From positions 1 to 64,000 of the forward strand of contig NZ_JACWMY010000003.1 of the NCBI RefSeq assembly GCF_014773265.1: a DNA stretch of 64,000 bases, in the 5' to 3' direction. Shown one piece after another: positions 26,298-34,774 of this stretch. Position 1 is the stretch's first letter; each line of letters opens with the position of its first letter. The DNA comes from Mucilaginibacter pankratovii. Lineage in GTDB: Bacteria > Bacteroidota > Bacteroidia > Sphingobacteriales > Sphingobacteriaceae. Below the pieces are notes generated by a model, which made no database searches, had not been told where the DNA came from, and saw only the letters and a program-made list of their open reading frames with translations. Made by a program: the position numbers and the translations under genes.

Positions 26298-28304
26298 CTA
26301 CAACAGCGCTTTCGCCTTTTTAACTACGTTATCTACCGTAAAGCCGAAGTGTTTGTACAGGTCTTCTGCCGGTGCCGATTCGCCGAAGGTGGTCATGCAA
26401 AGTGTATCGCCTTCATCGGTAGTATATTTGTGCCAGCCCATTGGGGATGCCATTTCTACAGCTAAACGTTTGCGGCTTGCTTTTGGCAATACCGATTCTT
26501 TGTAGGCAGCGTCCTGTTTCTCAAACAACTCCCACGATGGCATACTTACCACGCGGGTAGAGATACCTTCTGCTTCCAGTTTTTCCTGTGCCTGCATGAT
26601 CAGGGCTACTTCAGAACCGGTTGCCAGTAGTATCAGGTCGATCTCTTTGCTTGCTTCAGATAAAACATAAGCGCCTTTTTCTACGCCCGATGCCTTGCCA
26701 TATTTATCCTGATCGAGGATTGGTAATCCCTGGCGGGTAAATATCAATACAGTTGGGCCGCCTTTTTTCTCTATGGCTACCTTCCATGCAAATGAACTTT
26801 CGTTTGCATCTGCCGGGCGGATAACGGTAACATTAGGAATGGCGCGCAATGTTGCTAAGTGCTCTATGGGTTGGTGGGTTGTCCCATCTTCTCCTAAACC
26901 GATACTATCGTGGGTGTATACGAATATTGGACTGATCTTCATAATGGCCGCCAAACGGATGGGCGGGCGCATATAATCTGCAAATTGCAGGAAGGTGGCA
27001 CCAAAGGGCAATAAGCCTTTTGTTAAAGCCATACCGTTAAGGGCCGAACCCATAGCATGCTCGCGGATACCGAAGTGGAAGTTGCGGCCCGCGCGATTTT
27101 CTGACGTGAATGAATCGTATTCTTTTAAGTTGGTTTCAGTAGATGGCGATAAGTCGGCCGCGCCACCAATAAGGTTTGGCAGGCCGGCGGCAATGGCGTT
27201 AAGCACTTTACCAGATGCCTGGCGGGTTGCCATTTTAGGGTCGCTTCCTTTAAATACAGGCAGTTTATCGGCCCATCCTGCTGGCAATTCGCCGGCAAAC
27301 GCGGTTTCGTATTCGGCGGCTAATTCAGGGAATTTCTCTTTGTATTTGGCAAAAAGTTCATTCCATTTCTGCTCCACCTTAGCGCCTTTTGCGCCTTTTG
27401 CGTGGTAATATTCCAATACCTCAGCCGGTACGTTGAACGATTTTTCAGGATCGAAACCGAAGAATTCTTTTACTAATTTGATCTCATCGGCGCCCAGTGG
27501 CGAACCGTGTGAACCTGCAGTACCCGATTTATTTGGGCTACCGTAAGCGATCAACGAACGAACGCGGATCAGCGATGGTTTTTGTGTTTCAGATTTTGCG
27601 TTGATCAATGCCAGCTCTAAAGCGTGGGTATCGTTCACATCAGGCACTTCCTGCACATGCCATCCGTACGAACGGAAACGGGCGCTCACATCCTCGTTAA
27701 AGGCGATATCGGTACTGCCTTCTATCGAGATGTGGTTATCATCGTATAAGTATATCAGGTTGCCCAACTGAAGATGGCCGGCTAAAGAAGCAGCCTCAGA
27801 AGTTACACCTTCCATCATATCACCATCGCTTACGATGGAATAGATGTTATAATTAAAAAGGTCGAAACCAGGTTTGTTGTAGCGTGCAGCAAGGTGTTTT
27901 TGCGCAATGGCAAAACCAACACCGTTTGCAAAACCCTGGCCCAACGGGCCGGTAGTAACATCAACACCAGGTGCCAAACCGTATTCGGGGTGGCCGGCAG
28001 TTTTGCTGTTTAACTGGCGGAAAGCCTTAATATCATCTAACGAAAGATCGTAACCGGTTAAATACAAGAAGTTGTACTGCAAGATACAAGCGTGACCGGC
28101 AGAAAGGATAAACCTGTCGCGGTTTGCAAAATCAGGGTTCTTGGGATTGTAGTTTAAAAATTTGGTCCACAATACGTGGCCCATTGGGGCCAATGCCATT
28201 GCGGTGCCCGGGTGGCCCGAATTTGCCTTTTGTACAGCATCTGCAGAAAGGATCCTTACGGTATCTATCGCTAATTTTTCGAGTGCTTCATTTGGTTTTT
28301 CCAT
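26298..28304 (-). CDS. tkt: Transketolase
   Basis: A ~668-residue full-length transketolase. NSGHPGTAMALAPMGHVLW is the N-terminal signature, SDGDMMEGVTSEAASLAGHL the thiamine-diphosphate/Mg site, and GIREHAMGSALNGMAL the pyrimidine-domain signature. It moves two-carbon units in the non-oxidative pentose phosphate pathway. The frame is open further upstream into ppgK, but the doublet ATG at 28307/28304 gives MMEKPNEALEKLAIDTVR, the normal start, 19 bases or so after ppgK. Confidence 0.96.
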   Translation of the reverse strand: MEKPNEALEKLAIDTVRILSADAVQKANSGHPGTAMALAPMGHVLWTKFLNYNPKNPDFANRDRFILSAGHACILQYNFLYLTGYDLSLDDIKAFRQLNSKTAGHPEYGLAPGVDVTTGPLGQGFANGVGFAIAQKHLAARYNKPGFDLFNYNIYSIVSDGDMMEGVTSEAASLAGHLQLGNLIYLYDDNHISIEGSTDIAFNEDVSARFRSYGWHVQEVPDVNDTHALELALINAKSETQKPSLIRVRSLIAYGSPNKSGTAGSHGSPLGADEIKLVKEFFGFDPEKSFNVPAEVLEYYHAKGAKGAKVEQKWNELFAKYKEKFPELAAEYETAFAGELPAGWADKLPVFKGSDPKMATRQASGKVLNAIAAGLPNLIGGAADLSPSTETNLKEYDSFTSENRAGRNFHFGIREHAMGSALNGMALTKGLLPFGATFLQFADYMRPPIRLAAIMKISPIFVYTHDSIGLGEDGTTHQPIEHLATLRAIPNVTVIRPADANESSFAWKVAIEKKGGPTVLIFTRQGLPILDQDKYGKASGVEKGAYVLSEASKEIDLILLATGSEVALIMQAQEKLEAEGISTRVVSMPSWELFEKQDAAYKESVLPKASRKRLAVEMASPMGWHKYTTDEGDTLCMTTFGESAPAEDLYKHFGFTVDNVVKKAKALL

Positions 28305-28326
28305 CATCGTATAAAAGAAAGGTTTG

Positions 28327-29082
28327 TTATTTAGTTGGGGTTGCCATTGCAGTGTGTGTAACCGGGTGTTTATCTTCTGCCCACAATCTCGCCCCACCTT
28401 TTATGCCATCGGCATTGGTTACAATCTTCATATTTTTATCAAGCTTAAAAGTAAGCTTATCAGAGTTGCCTCCGCCTATATATAGGTAGTCGTAATTAAA
28501 CACGGTTTTCAGGATCTTAAAAACCTTTTTAATACGGCTGTTCCATTTTTTTACGCCTTCTTTATCAAGGGCTATATCGCCGATGTATTCGTCATAATCG
28601 CGGCCCTTTGATACCGGATGATGCGCTACCTCTAAATGCGGCAGCAGGTGCCCATCCATTAACAATGCCGTACCAAAGCCGGTGCCAAGGGTAATTACCA
28701 TCTCCAGCCCTTTGCCGCTTACAACGCCAAGGCCCTGCATATCGGCATCGTTCACTACCTGTGCATCCTTGCCCAAAGCTTCTTCCAGTTTTTGGCGAAA
28801 ATTCACATCTTTCCAAAAATCGTTACCCAGATTTGGAGCGGTTTTTACTACGCCGTTGCGTACATAACCGGGGAAGCCAACTGATACTTTATCAAACGGC
28901 GGATAATCCTTCACCAGTGTTTTTATCGATTTGATGACATTTTCGGGATTAGCCGGTTTTGGCGTTACCACTTTCTTGTAATCCATCTTCAGATTGCCTT
29001 TGTTATCCAAAATTGTGGCTTTAATGCTGGAACCACCGATATCAATAGAGAGGATTTTTAACTGGGAAGGTGTTGTTTTCAT
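28327..29082 (-). CDS. ppgK: Polyphosphate glucokinase (ROK family)
   Basis: A 251-residue ROK-family kinase. The N-terminal phosphate loop reads LSIDIGGSSIKATILD, followed by GFPGYVRNGVV, the catalytic-aspartate region VVNDADMQGLG and the second phosphate loop TLGTGFGTALLMDG. Length and the HPVSKGRDYDEYIG segment match polyphosphate-dependent glucokinases, which use polyP (often also ATP) to make glucose-6-phosphate. It is the first gene of the pentose phosphate operon and feeds zwf directly. PolyP use is inferred from family similarity. Confidence 0.87.
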   Translation of the reverse strand: MKTTPSQLKILSIDIGGSSIKATILDNKGNLKMDYKKVVTPKPANPENVIKSIKTLVKDYPPFDKVSVGFPGYVRNGVVKTAPNLGNDFWKDVNFRQKLEEALGKDAQVVNDADMQGLGVVSGKGLEMVITLGTGFGTALLMDGHLLPHLEVAHHPVSKGRDYDEYIGDIALDKEGVKKWNSRIKKVFKILKTVFNYDYLYIGGGNSDKLTFKLDKNMKIVTNADGIKGGARLWAEDKHPVTHTAMATPTK

Positions 29083-29157
29083 GAACCGGTAGTGTTTATA
29101 GCCGTTTTTGGGTTTTAAAGTTTGTAAATATCACATTTTTAATAATAAATCTGTATA

Positions 29158-29206
29158 AAATGTATATTAAAACACTATACATTTAATAAGTGTCAAATAT
29201 ACATTT
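29158..29206 (-). promoter_or_regulatory. Operator-like repeat array before the ppgK operon
   Basis: AAATGTATA (29158-29166), a 9-base spacer, then TATACATTT (29176-29184) is a perfect 9-bp inverted repeat. A third identical half-site TATACATTT stands at 29198-29206, 22 bp (two helix turns) from the second. It lies 76-124 bases before the start codon in an AT-rich promoter region and probably binds a dimeric regulator of unknown identity. Confidence 0.5.
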
Positions 29207-29549
29207 AAAATGATACCTACCTAATTTTTCTTCATAATTAAGAAACACGGCTAATTAAGTCTTTTATTTTGTAAAAGGTTTGCTGCCGCGGGGTTATGCC
29301 GTCTTTATGACATTGAAAAAACAAGAATTGGGTTACTAACATCATTTACATTATTCGGGCATCGCCCTGTGGCCCTGCCTACCGGCAGGCAGGCCGGGCT
29401 ATATGCTCATACTGCACCGGCCTTATCCCCGGGCCGGTATCCACGCCTATCCCTAATGCTTTTTTCTGAACCTTGATTCACTTGATTTTAAGATTACTTG
29501 ATTAGAACATAACGGTGCTCATGCAATCCTTAAATCAGGCGAATCATGG
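29207..29549. repeat. Gene-free gap with hairpins and an inverted repeat
   Basis: No gene is seen. CCTGCC-TACC-GGCAGG near 29377-29392 and GGCC/GGCC pairs around 29420-29435 form GC-rich hairpins. CCTTGATTCACTTGATTTTAA (from 29471) pairs imperfectly with a segment at 29525-29548 reading AATCCTTAAATC-AGGCGAATC, the usual Sphingobacterial repeat. It separates the pentose phosphate operon from the hydrolase gene. Confidence 0.55.
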
Positions 29550-31922
29550 TCAAATACTCAATACATTCTTCCCGCCTTTTAACGGGTAGTTTTTGCCCTT
29601 CCACACCAACACCCCATTGGTACGCATAGGCAGGCTGATATTAATAGACCATTTTCTACCGCTTTTTGCATAATTAACCGCTACCACGCCATTAGGGTGC
29701 GGGATCTCGCCCGAGGCATTCTCCATTTTGCCCAGGCGTGGTTCAATTTTTATTTTGCTGAAGCCGGGCGCGTCGCTATCTATACCCAGCACGGTGCGAA
29801 AGAACTCGATATTGGGGCTGGCTCCCCAGGCATGGCAATCGCTGCGGTCGTGCTCCAGGTCGGAGATCTCTGCCCAGGTAGTCAGGCCCATTTTAATGTT
29901 GTTTCGCCAAATATCCAACCAGTTCATATAATCATTCCCCAGCCCGCCTTTTACCAGCGCCTGGTGCAGGTAGTATTTAAAATAGATGGTACATTTTACC
30001 AGACTGCTATCCCCTTCTAATTTTTTGGCGAGCGAAATGGTATTAGCCCCGGCAACACCGCTTAAGATTGCCAGCGCGTTGGTATGCTGCGACCAGGTTT
30101 GTTTATCGCTTGCATCGGCATAAAAGCCTTTGCCCGCGTCCCAATATTTACGCTGAATAGTGGCTTTTAACTTTGCCGCGCGGGCTTTGTACATTTCGGC
30201 GTATACGGGCAGGCCTATCTTGCCTTCCATTTCGGCGGCTTGCTGCAGTGTCCACAGCAGTTGCATATCCAGCATGGCGGAGTTTCCGTTGATATCTTTT
30301 GGCGGCTGGCCAAAATCCCAGCCTTTTGTTCCTACCCAATCTACAAAACGCCAGTATGGTGGGTTTTTTAGCGAGCCATCAGCCTGCTGATATTTGGCGA
30401 AGAAGGCCAGCACCTGCCTCGCGCCATCCAGCTTATCTTTTACAAAGGTTTCGTCGTTGCGGTACATCCAGTAATCGTGCAGCATACTGATGTACCAAAG
30501 CGAGAACGTGGAAATAATTTGCGGACTAAACGACGGATGCCTGCTCAGCGTAATACCCTCCGCCAGGCGCGAATGATCCATCTGGTTGAGGGCGTTGCGG
30601 GCCAGGCGATCGTCGCCGGTGTTGTAATAAGAGATAAGTGCCTGGATGCGGCCATCACCTATATATTGCAGCTGCTCGTAGTACGGGCAATCGAAATAGG
30701 TTTCCATGGCGCAGGAACGGGCGGTGCGGAAACCAATATCCAGCATCTGCTGCATCTCGGGGTTGCCTGCATTTAGTTTGGCGTTGAATTTAAAGGGATA
30801 GCCGGTAAAGGTGCCGTAAATGTCATCGATGGTTAGCGGTTCGTCCTTAGTAGAAATATTCACCAAAATATACCTGTAGGTGCGGAAGGCCAGCGTAGTG
30901 AAGCTTTGCTTGGAAGTACCATCAGAGATCACACTATCCTTACGGCCAACAAATTTATAGCCCTCCACCTCGTTACGGTTTGGTTTTACAATTTGGTAGG
31001 TGTTACCCACATTCTTCATCGGCGATTCGGCATAGGTGAAGGAGATGCCTGCATTATCGCCGCCGCTAAAGCTAACGGTAAGATAGGCGTTTGTAAGAAA
31101 AGACTGATCCAGCAGTAGCGAGGCTTTGGTATTGGCAGGGATGGTAATGGCCGTCTTCTCCGCAGGGAAGGAAGCCGGAACCGTAATACCTGTAGCTTTC
31201 CGCATGGCGGCAAGGCGCTGTTGTTTCATCTCCATTTGCGGCAATGGGGATGGTACCAGCATCCACCCGAAGGCGTTGGTGATGCCTTTAGGGTTACCCC
31301 TGTCTATCCTTTGTGCGTTGAGCCAGCCGCTGTCGCTATCCTGCCAATTTTTAACCGTTTTGTGCATATCTACCAGCTCGCCGGGGCCGGCAACGTAGTA
31401 GGTGCTGTAGCCCACGCCAAGCAGGGGCTTGTAGGCATTATCGCGGATGCACTTCCAGCTAGCATCGGTATTAAAAACTTCTTCTATGCCGGTATCGCCC
31501 TGCAAAATAAAGGCGGTTTGCTGGGTTATCTGGGCTTCCGGGCGAAACTCGCCGTCGTTCCAAACCACAGCAGCAATGGTGTTTTTCCCGCCAATAAGGT
31601 ATGGGGCAATATCAACGGTTTCATAGTTCCAGTAGTAGGTATCGCCGCGGGCGGGGCCTAAGGATACCAGCGTATGGTTTACATATAGTTTATAGCGGTT
31701 ATCTGCCGAAATATTGATAATGAACTTCGCCGGCTTAGTTGGCAGGTCTACCGATTTCTGAAAATGATAGATGCCATAGTCGTGCGCCGGCTCGTTTGGT
31801 ACGGTTATCCAGGAAGCTTTCCATTGCCGGGATAACAGCTCGGGGTTTACGCTTTGCGCCCCGGCATTTATTGAAAAAGTAAAGCAAGCCAATGCCAATA
31901 CAGCGGTGCAGATAAACTTCAT
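29550..31922 (-). CDS. Secreted GH78-like six-hairpin glycosidase (alpha-L-rhamnosidase family)
   Basis: A 790-residue protein with a signal peptide (cleavage near INAGAQS). The N-terminal region has a beta-sandwich that binds sugars (ISADNRYKLYVNHTLVSLGPARGD), and residues ~390-730 form an (alpha/alpha)6 barrel. FDCPYYEQLQYIGDGR corresponds to the DCPxxE...GD catalytic signature of GH78 rhamnosidases, and DCHAWGASPNIEFFRTVLGI is a typical C-terminal motif. It probably removes terminal rhamnose from glycans in the periplasm or outside. The exact specificity is unknown, as related families share this fold. Confidence 0.8.
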   Translation of the reverse strand: MKFICTAVLALACFTFSINAGAQSVNPELLSRQWKASWITVPNEPAHDYGIYHFQKSVDLPTKPAKFIINISADNRYKLYVNHTLVSLGPARGDTYYWNYETVDIAPYLIGGKNTIAAVVWNDGEFRPEAQITQQTAFILQGDTGIEEVFNTDASWKCIRDNAYKPLLGVGYSTYYVAGPGELVDMHKTVKNWQDSDSGWLNAQRIDRGNPKGITNAFGWMLVPSPLPQMEMKQQRLAAMRKATGITVPASFPAEKTAITIPANTKASLLLDQSFLTNAYLTVSFSGGDNAGISFTYAESPMKNVGNTYQIVKPNRNEVEGYKFVGRKDSVISDGTSKQSFTTLAFRTYRYILVNISTKDEPLTIDDIYGTFTGYPFKFNAKLNAGNPEMQQMLDIGFRTARSCAMETYFDCPYYEQLQYIGDGRIQALISYYNTGDDRLARNALNQMDHSRLAEGITLSRHPSFSPQIISTFSLWYISMLHDYWMYRNDETFVKDKLDGARQVLAFFAKYQQADGSLKNPPYWRFVDWVGTKGWDFGQPPKDINGNSAMLDMQLLWTLQQAAEMEGKIGLPVYAEMYKARAAKLKATIQRKYWDAGKGFYADASDKQTWSQHTNALAILSGVAGANTISLAKKLEGDSSLVKCTIYFKYYLHQALVKGGLGNDYMNWLDIWRNNIKMGLTTWAEISDLEHDRSDCHAWGASPNIEFFRTVLGIDSDAPGFSKIKIEPRLGKMENASGEIPHPNGVVAVNYAKSGRKWSINISLPMRTNGVLVWKGKNYPLKGGKNVLSI

Positions 31923-32057
31923 ATGCAGAAAAATTTATAACAGGTTAGCTAAAGGTACAGCAAAGATTTAAATGTTCGCGTTCGTTTGTTTGCGCGAACA
32001 GCCCGAACAACCCCGAACAACCCGCCACGGGGCAAATGGGCCATGGCTTAACCGGGT

Positions 32058-33590
32058 TTATTTCACCATATCCTTATACATAAAATCTAAAGCATCCTTA
32101 CCGGGTAAAGGCACGGCGGTAGGCTTTTCGCCCAGTATCATGGTTTGGTTACCATTACTGTTATACGCAGGCCATGCGGGCAAACCGGGACCATTAGGGT
32201 TGCCCGACGTAGCAAAATTTACCCAGTAGCTCGACATGGTATCTGCCAGTTGCTGATCCACCGGTTCAAAAGGGCGGTTTAAAAATTTGAGGTTGTTGAA
32301 CACGTAACCCACCTCGCCGGTATGGAAGGCCCCGTACTTTTTAAACGCTTCGGTAGCCGGCATCCGGCGGGTAAAGCGGTACATATACACCTTCGCCTTG
32401 TTTTTGGCGCTTTGCACATTCGCCCAAATGTAATTATGCACGCCAAAGGTCATATCGCGCGACATGTTGATCTGCGAACGTTCGGCTTCGGCATTTGTAC
32501 CGCCGGGGTAAAGTTTGAGAACCTCCGCAGCTTTATCACCAAAGCGTTTTTTAATGCCTTCGGTATAATCAGCTGCGTTTTTTATACTGCCAATAAAGGC
32601 ATCATCCTCGTTCCAGCCGGTAAGGAGCGGTACCTGGTTCTCCTTATTCGCCTCAAAAATATCCGCCGGTACCTGCGGTAAAAAATAGCCATCCACTATC
32701 GGGCGAAAATTGTTTTGTTTCAATAATTCCTCTGCCGGTAATTTTCGCAGTTCAGCCAGGCTGCCAGCGTGTAATGCCTCGGCTGCCTTCAGCCCGCTTT
32801 GCTCTCCCTGGGCTAAAGTTACGCCGCTGTTTGGGCCTTTCAGCATGTGCGCGCCGCTTTCGGCAATGGCGCCTTTAAACAGGCCTTTGGCTAATGGCGA
32901 TGCCACCAGGTAGTTTACCGCAAAAGAACCTGCAGACTGCCCCGCAATGGTCACATTAGCAGGGTCGCCGCCAAAGGCTGCAATGTTTTTCTTCACCCAT
33001 TTTAAGGCGGCCAGCTGATCCATCAGTCCGTAATTACCGGAGGTATGGTTTGGCGACTCCTTCGTTAGTTCCGGGTGGGCGAAAAAGCCGAAGATGCCTA
33101 CCCGGTAATTAATACTTACCAATATTATTCCCTTTTTTGCCAGGGCTTCGCCATCATAAATAGGCACGTTGGCGCCGCCGCTACTAAAACCACCGCCGTA
33201 GATCCATACCAGCACCGGGCGTTTTTCTGATGGTGCGGCTGCACCTGTCCAAACGTTAAGGTACAGGCAATCTTCGCTCAGCGGCTCGTCCTTTATTAAA
33301 AATTCGCGGGTGTAAACGCCAAACTCGTTGGGCTTGCCCTGCATTGGGCTTTTAGAAAATTCGGTACAAGCCTTTACTCCATCCCATGATCTTACCGGCT
33401 GTGGGGCTTTCCAGCGCAGATCGCCAACCGGCGGGGCCGCAAAAGGAATGCCTTTATAGATATGTACGCTCACATCGTTGCTCTCCGTGCCCGAGATCTG
33501 CCCGGCATCGGTTTTTACAACTTTAAACGGCGTTTGCGCGAATGCAAAAGCACACAGCAGGGTAAGCGGCAGGATGAGGAAGCGTTTCAT
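32058..33590 (-). CDS. Secreted type-B carboxylesterase
   Basis: A ~510-residue alpha/beta hydrolase with a signal peptide (cleavage after CAFAFAQ). EDCLYLNVW is the type-B signature, the nucleophile lies in GQSAGS, the oxyanion stretch is VWIYGGGFSSGG, and the catalytic His is in GAFHTGEVGYVF. It hydrolyses ester bonds, possibly acyl groups on plant or microbial glycans given the neighbouring glycosidase 135 bases downstream. The start at 33590 (MKRFLILPL) is preferred over the ATG two codons earlier. Confidence 0.88.
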   Translation of the reverse strand: MKRFLILPLTLLCAFAFAQTPFKVVKTDAGQISGTESNDVSVHIYKGIPFAAPPVGDLRWKAPQPVRSWDGVKACTEFSKSPMQGKPNEFGVYTREFLIKDEPLSEDCLYLNVWTGAAAPSEKRPVLVWIYGGGFSSGGANVPIYDGEALAKKGIILVSINYRVGIFGFFAHPELTKESPNHTSGNYGLMDQLAALKWVKKNIAAFGGDPANVTIAGQSAGSFAVNYLVASPLAKGLFKGAIAESGAHMLKGPNSGVTLAQGEQSGLKAAEALHAGSLAELRKLPAEELLKQNNFRPIVDGYFLPQVPADIFEANKENQVPLLTGWNEDDAFIGSIKNAADYTEGIKKRFGDKAAEVLKLYPGGTNAEAERSQINMSRDMTFGVHNYIWANVQSAKNKAKVYMYRFTRRMPATEAFKKYGAFHTGEVGYVFNNLKFLNRPFEPVDQQLADTMSSYWVNFATSGNPNGPGLPAWPAYNSNGNQTMILGEKPTAVPLPGKDALDFMYKDMVK

Positions 33591-33782
33591 TATCATTGGC
33601 TTAAAGGCGGTTGGTAATTCCGTTCACTAATTTAAGGCAAAATTGCTAAATCCCGCATTGTAATTTACTGCGTTACAATGGAACTATAGTCTACAACCAA
33701 CATTTAAGTTAAATTAATATTAACCAAAAAAATAAATAATTATTTTATTATTAACTATCGAGAAAATTTCATTCTTGTTCTT

Positions 33783-33790
33783 TACCTTTG
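33783..33790 (+). promoter_or_regulatory. -7 box TACCTTTG before the lectin gene
   Basis: It is an exact TAnnTTTG match 30 bases before the ATG, in a very AT-rich 224-bp intergenic region. No clear -33 element is visible. Confidence 0.45.
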
Positions 33791-33820
33791 AAGCATAAAT
33801 TCATCTAAATCAAGTCACAC

Positions 33821-34555
33821 ATGAAAAATGCATTATTTATTATTGCCCTGTTTTTAATTGTTGGTTGTTCTAAAAGCCAAAACCCCATTGCCGAAACAAA
33901 GGCGCAGACCAAGGAAAATGTTGTTCAAACTATCGATGTAAAAACCAATGCTACAGAAGGCGATAGCTCAACAACCTTTACCGTTCAGACGCAAAAAGAA
34001 TTACCAAAAACTTTAAATGCAACGTCATGCCAGCTATCGCTAACAGGAAGCACTACTCCATATGCGCCAAGCTATTACACTATAATAGGCCGGTTTCCTT
34101 TATCATCCTCTTCGCCTTACGTAGAAATTCCTAAAGGGGCATGGCGGGCTGGTGCGTATGAATTTGACTTCCAAAATGACGGAAACCTGGTGGTGTACGA
34201 ATATAACACAAAGAAGGTATTATGGGCGAGCAATAAATACACCACAGCGCCTACAAAAATGTACTTGCAGCCGGATATGAATTTAGTTGTATACCAGGGC
34301 ACCACTGCCATTTTTGAATCGCAAACGTATTATTATAAATGTGGCACACAAAATCCACGAAATCTTATGCTGGTTCTTACTAACCAAGGAAATTTAGCCA
34401 TCATATCTGATGGAGTAAACGGAAACGGCACCTTATCAACGGTTAACCTGGCTGATAGCCGCACCGATGACGGTGTTCAAAGCCCTAATTATGGCCGTTT
34501 TGCTAAGTCCTATACCGCAAATCCAGGCCCGGGAGTTTACCCGTTTAAATATTAA
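33821..34555 (+). CDS. Bulb-type (monocot mannose-binding) lectin lipoprotein
   Basis: A 244-residue predicted lipoprotein with Cys16 in LFLIVGC. A spacer rich in T, K and Q (~20-68) leads to a B-lectin domain (~70-200). Two perfect QxDxNxVxY mannose-binding motifs are present, Q118-N-D-G-N-L-V-V-Y126 and Q150-P-D-M-N-L-V-V-Y158; a third site near 189 (NQGNLAII) is degenerate. The fold binds mannose-type sugars in plants and in LlpA-type lectin bacteriocins. It is a single gene with its own -7 box and a strong terminator. A role in adhesion, glycan capture or competition is possible but not shown. Confidence 0.8.
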   Translation: MKNALFIIALFLIVGCSKSQNPIAETKAQTKENVVQTIDVKTNATEGDSSTTFTVQTQKELPKTLNATSCQLSLTGSTTPYAPSYYTIIGRFPLSSSSPYVEIPKGAWRAGAYEFDFQNDGNLVVYEYNTKKVLWASNKYTTAPTKMYLQPDMNLVVYQGTTAIFESQTYYYKCGTQNPRNLMLVLTNQGNLAIISDGVNGNGTLSTVNLADSRTDDGVQSPNYGRFAKSYTANPGPGVYPFKY

Positions 34556-34585
34556 TTGTAAACTAAGGCAGATACTATTTAAATT

Positions 34586-34625
34586 AAACCGGCAAATTGC
34601 GAACTTGCAATTTGCCGGTTTCCGT
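34586..34625 (+). terminator. Terminator of the lectin gene
   Basis: AAACCGGCAAATTGC and GCAATTTGCCGGTTT form a perfect 15-bp stem with loop GAACTT. It lies 30 bases past the stop codon and could work in both directions. Confidence 0.8.
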
Positions 34626-34774
34626 TTGTTTAAACTGATTTAGATTTTCAATCTTATAATTTTGTGTATGCTGTGTGTACGCTATGCCTTTTCTCTATGA
34701 TCTTTGCGGCCAATCTTTTCTTAGCGCTTGTTATGTAATCCTCCCTAATCTCTACAACTGTCTTAATCCGTGTA

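Noticed and set aside
33821..34555. LlpA-type lectin bacteriocin
   Set aside because: It has one lectin domain and a lipoprotein anchor, whereas LlpA proteins usually have two domains and no lipid anchor; only the lectin fold is claimed.
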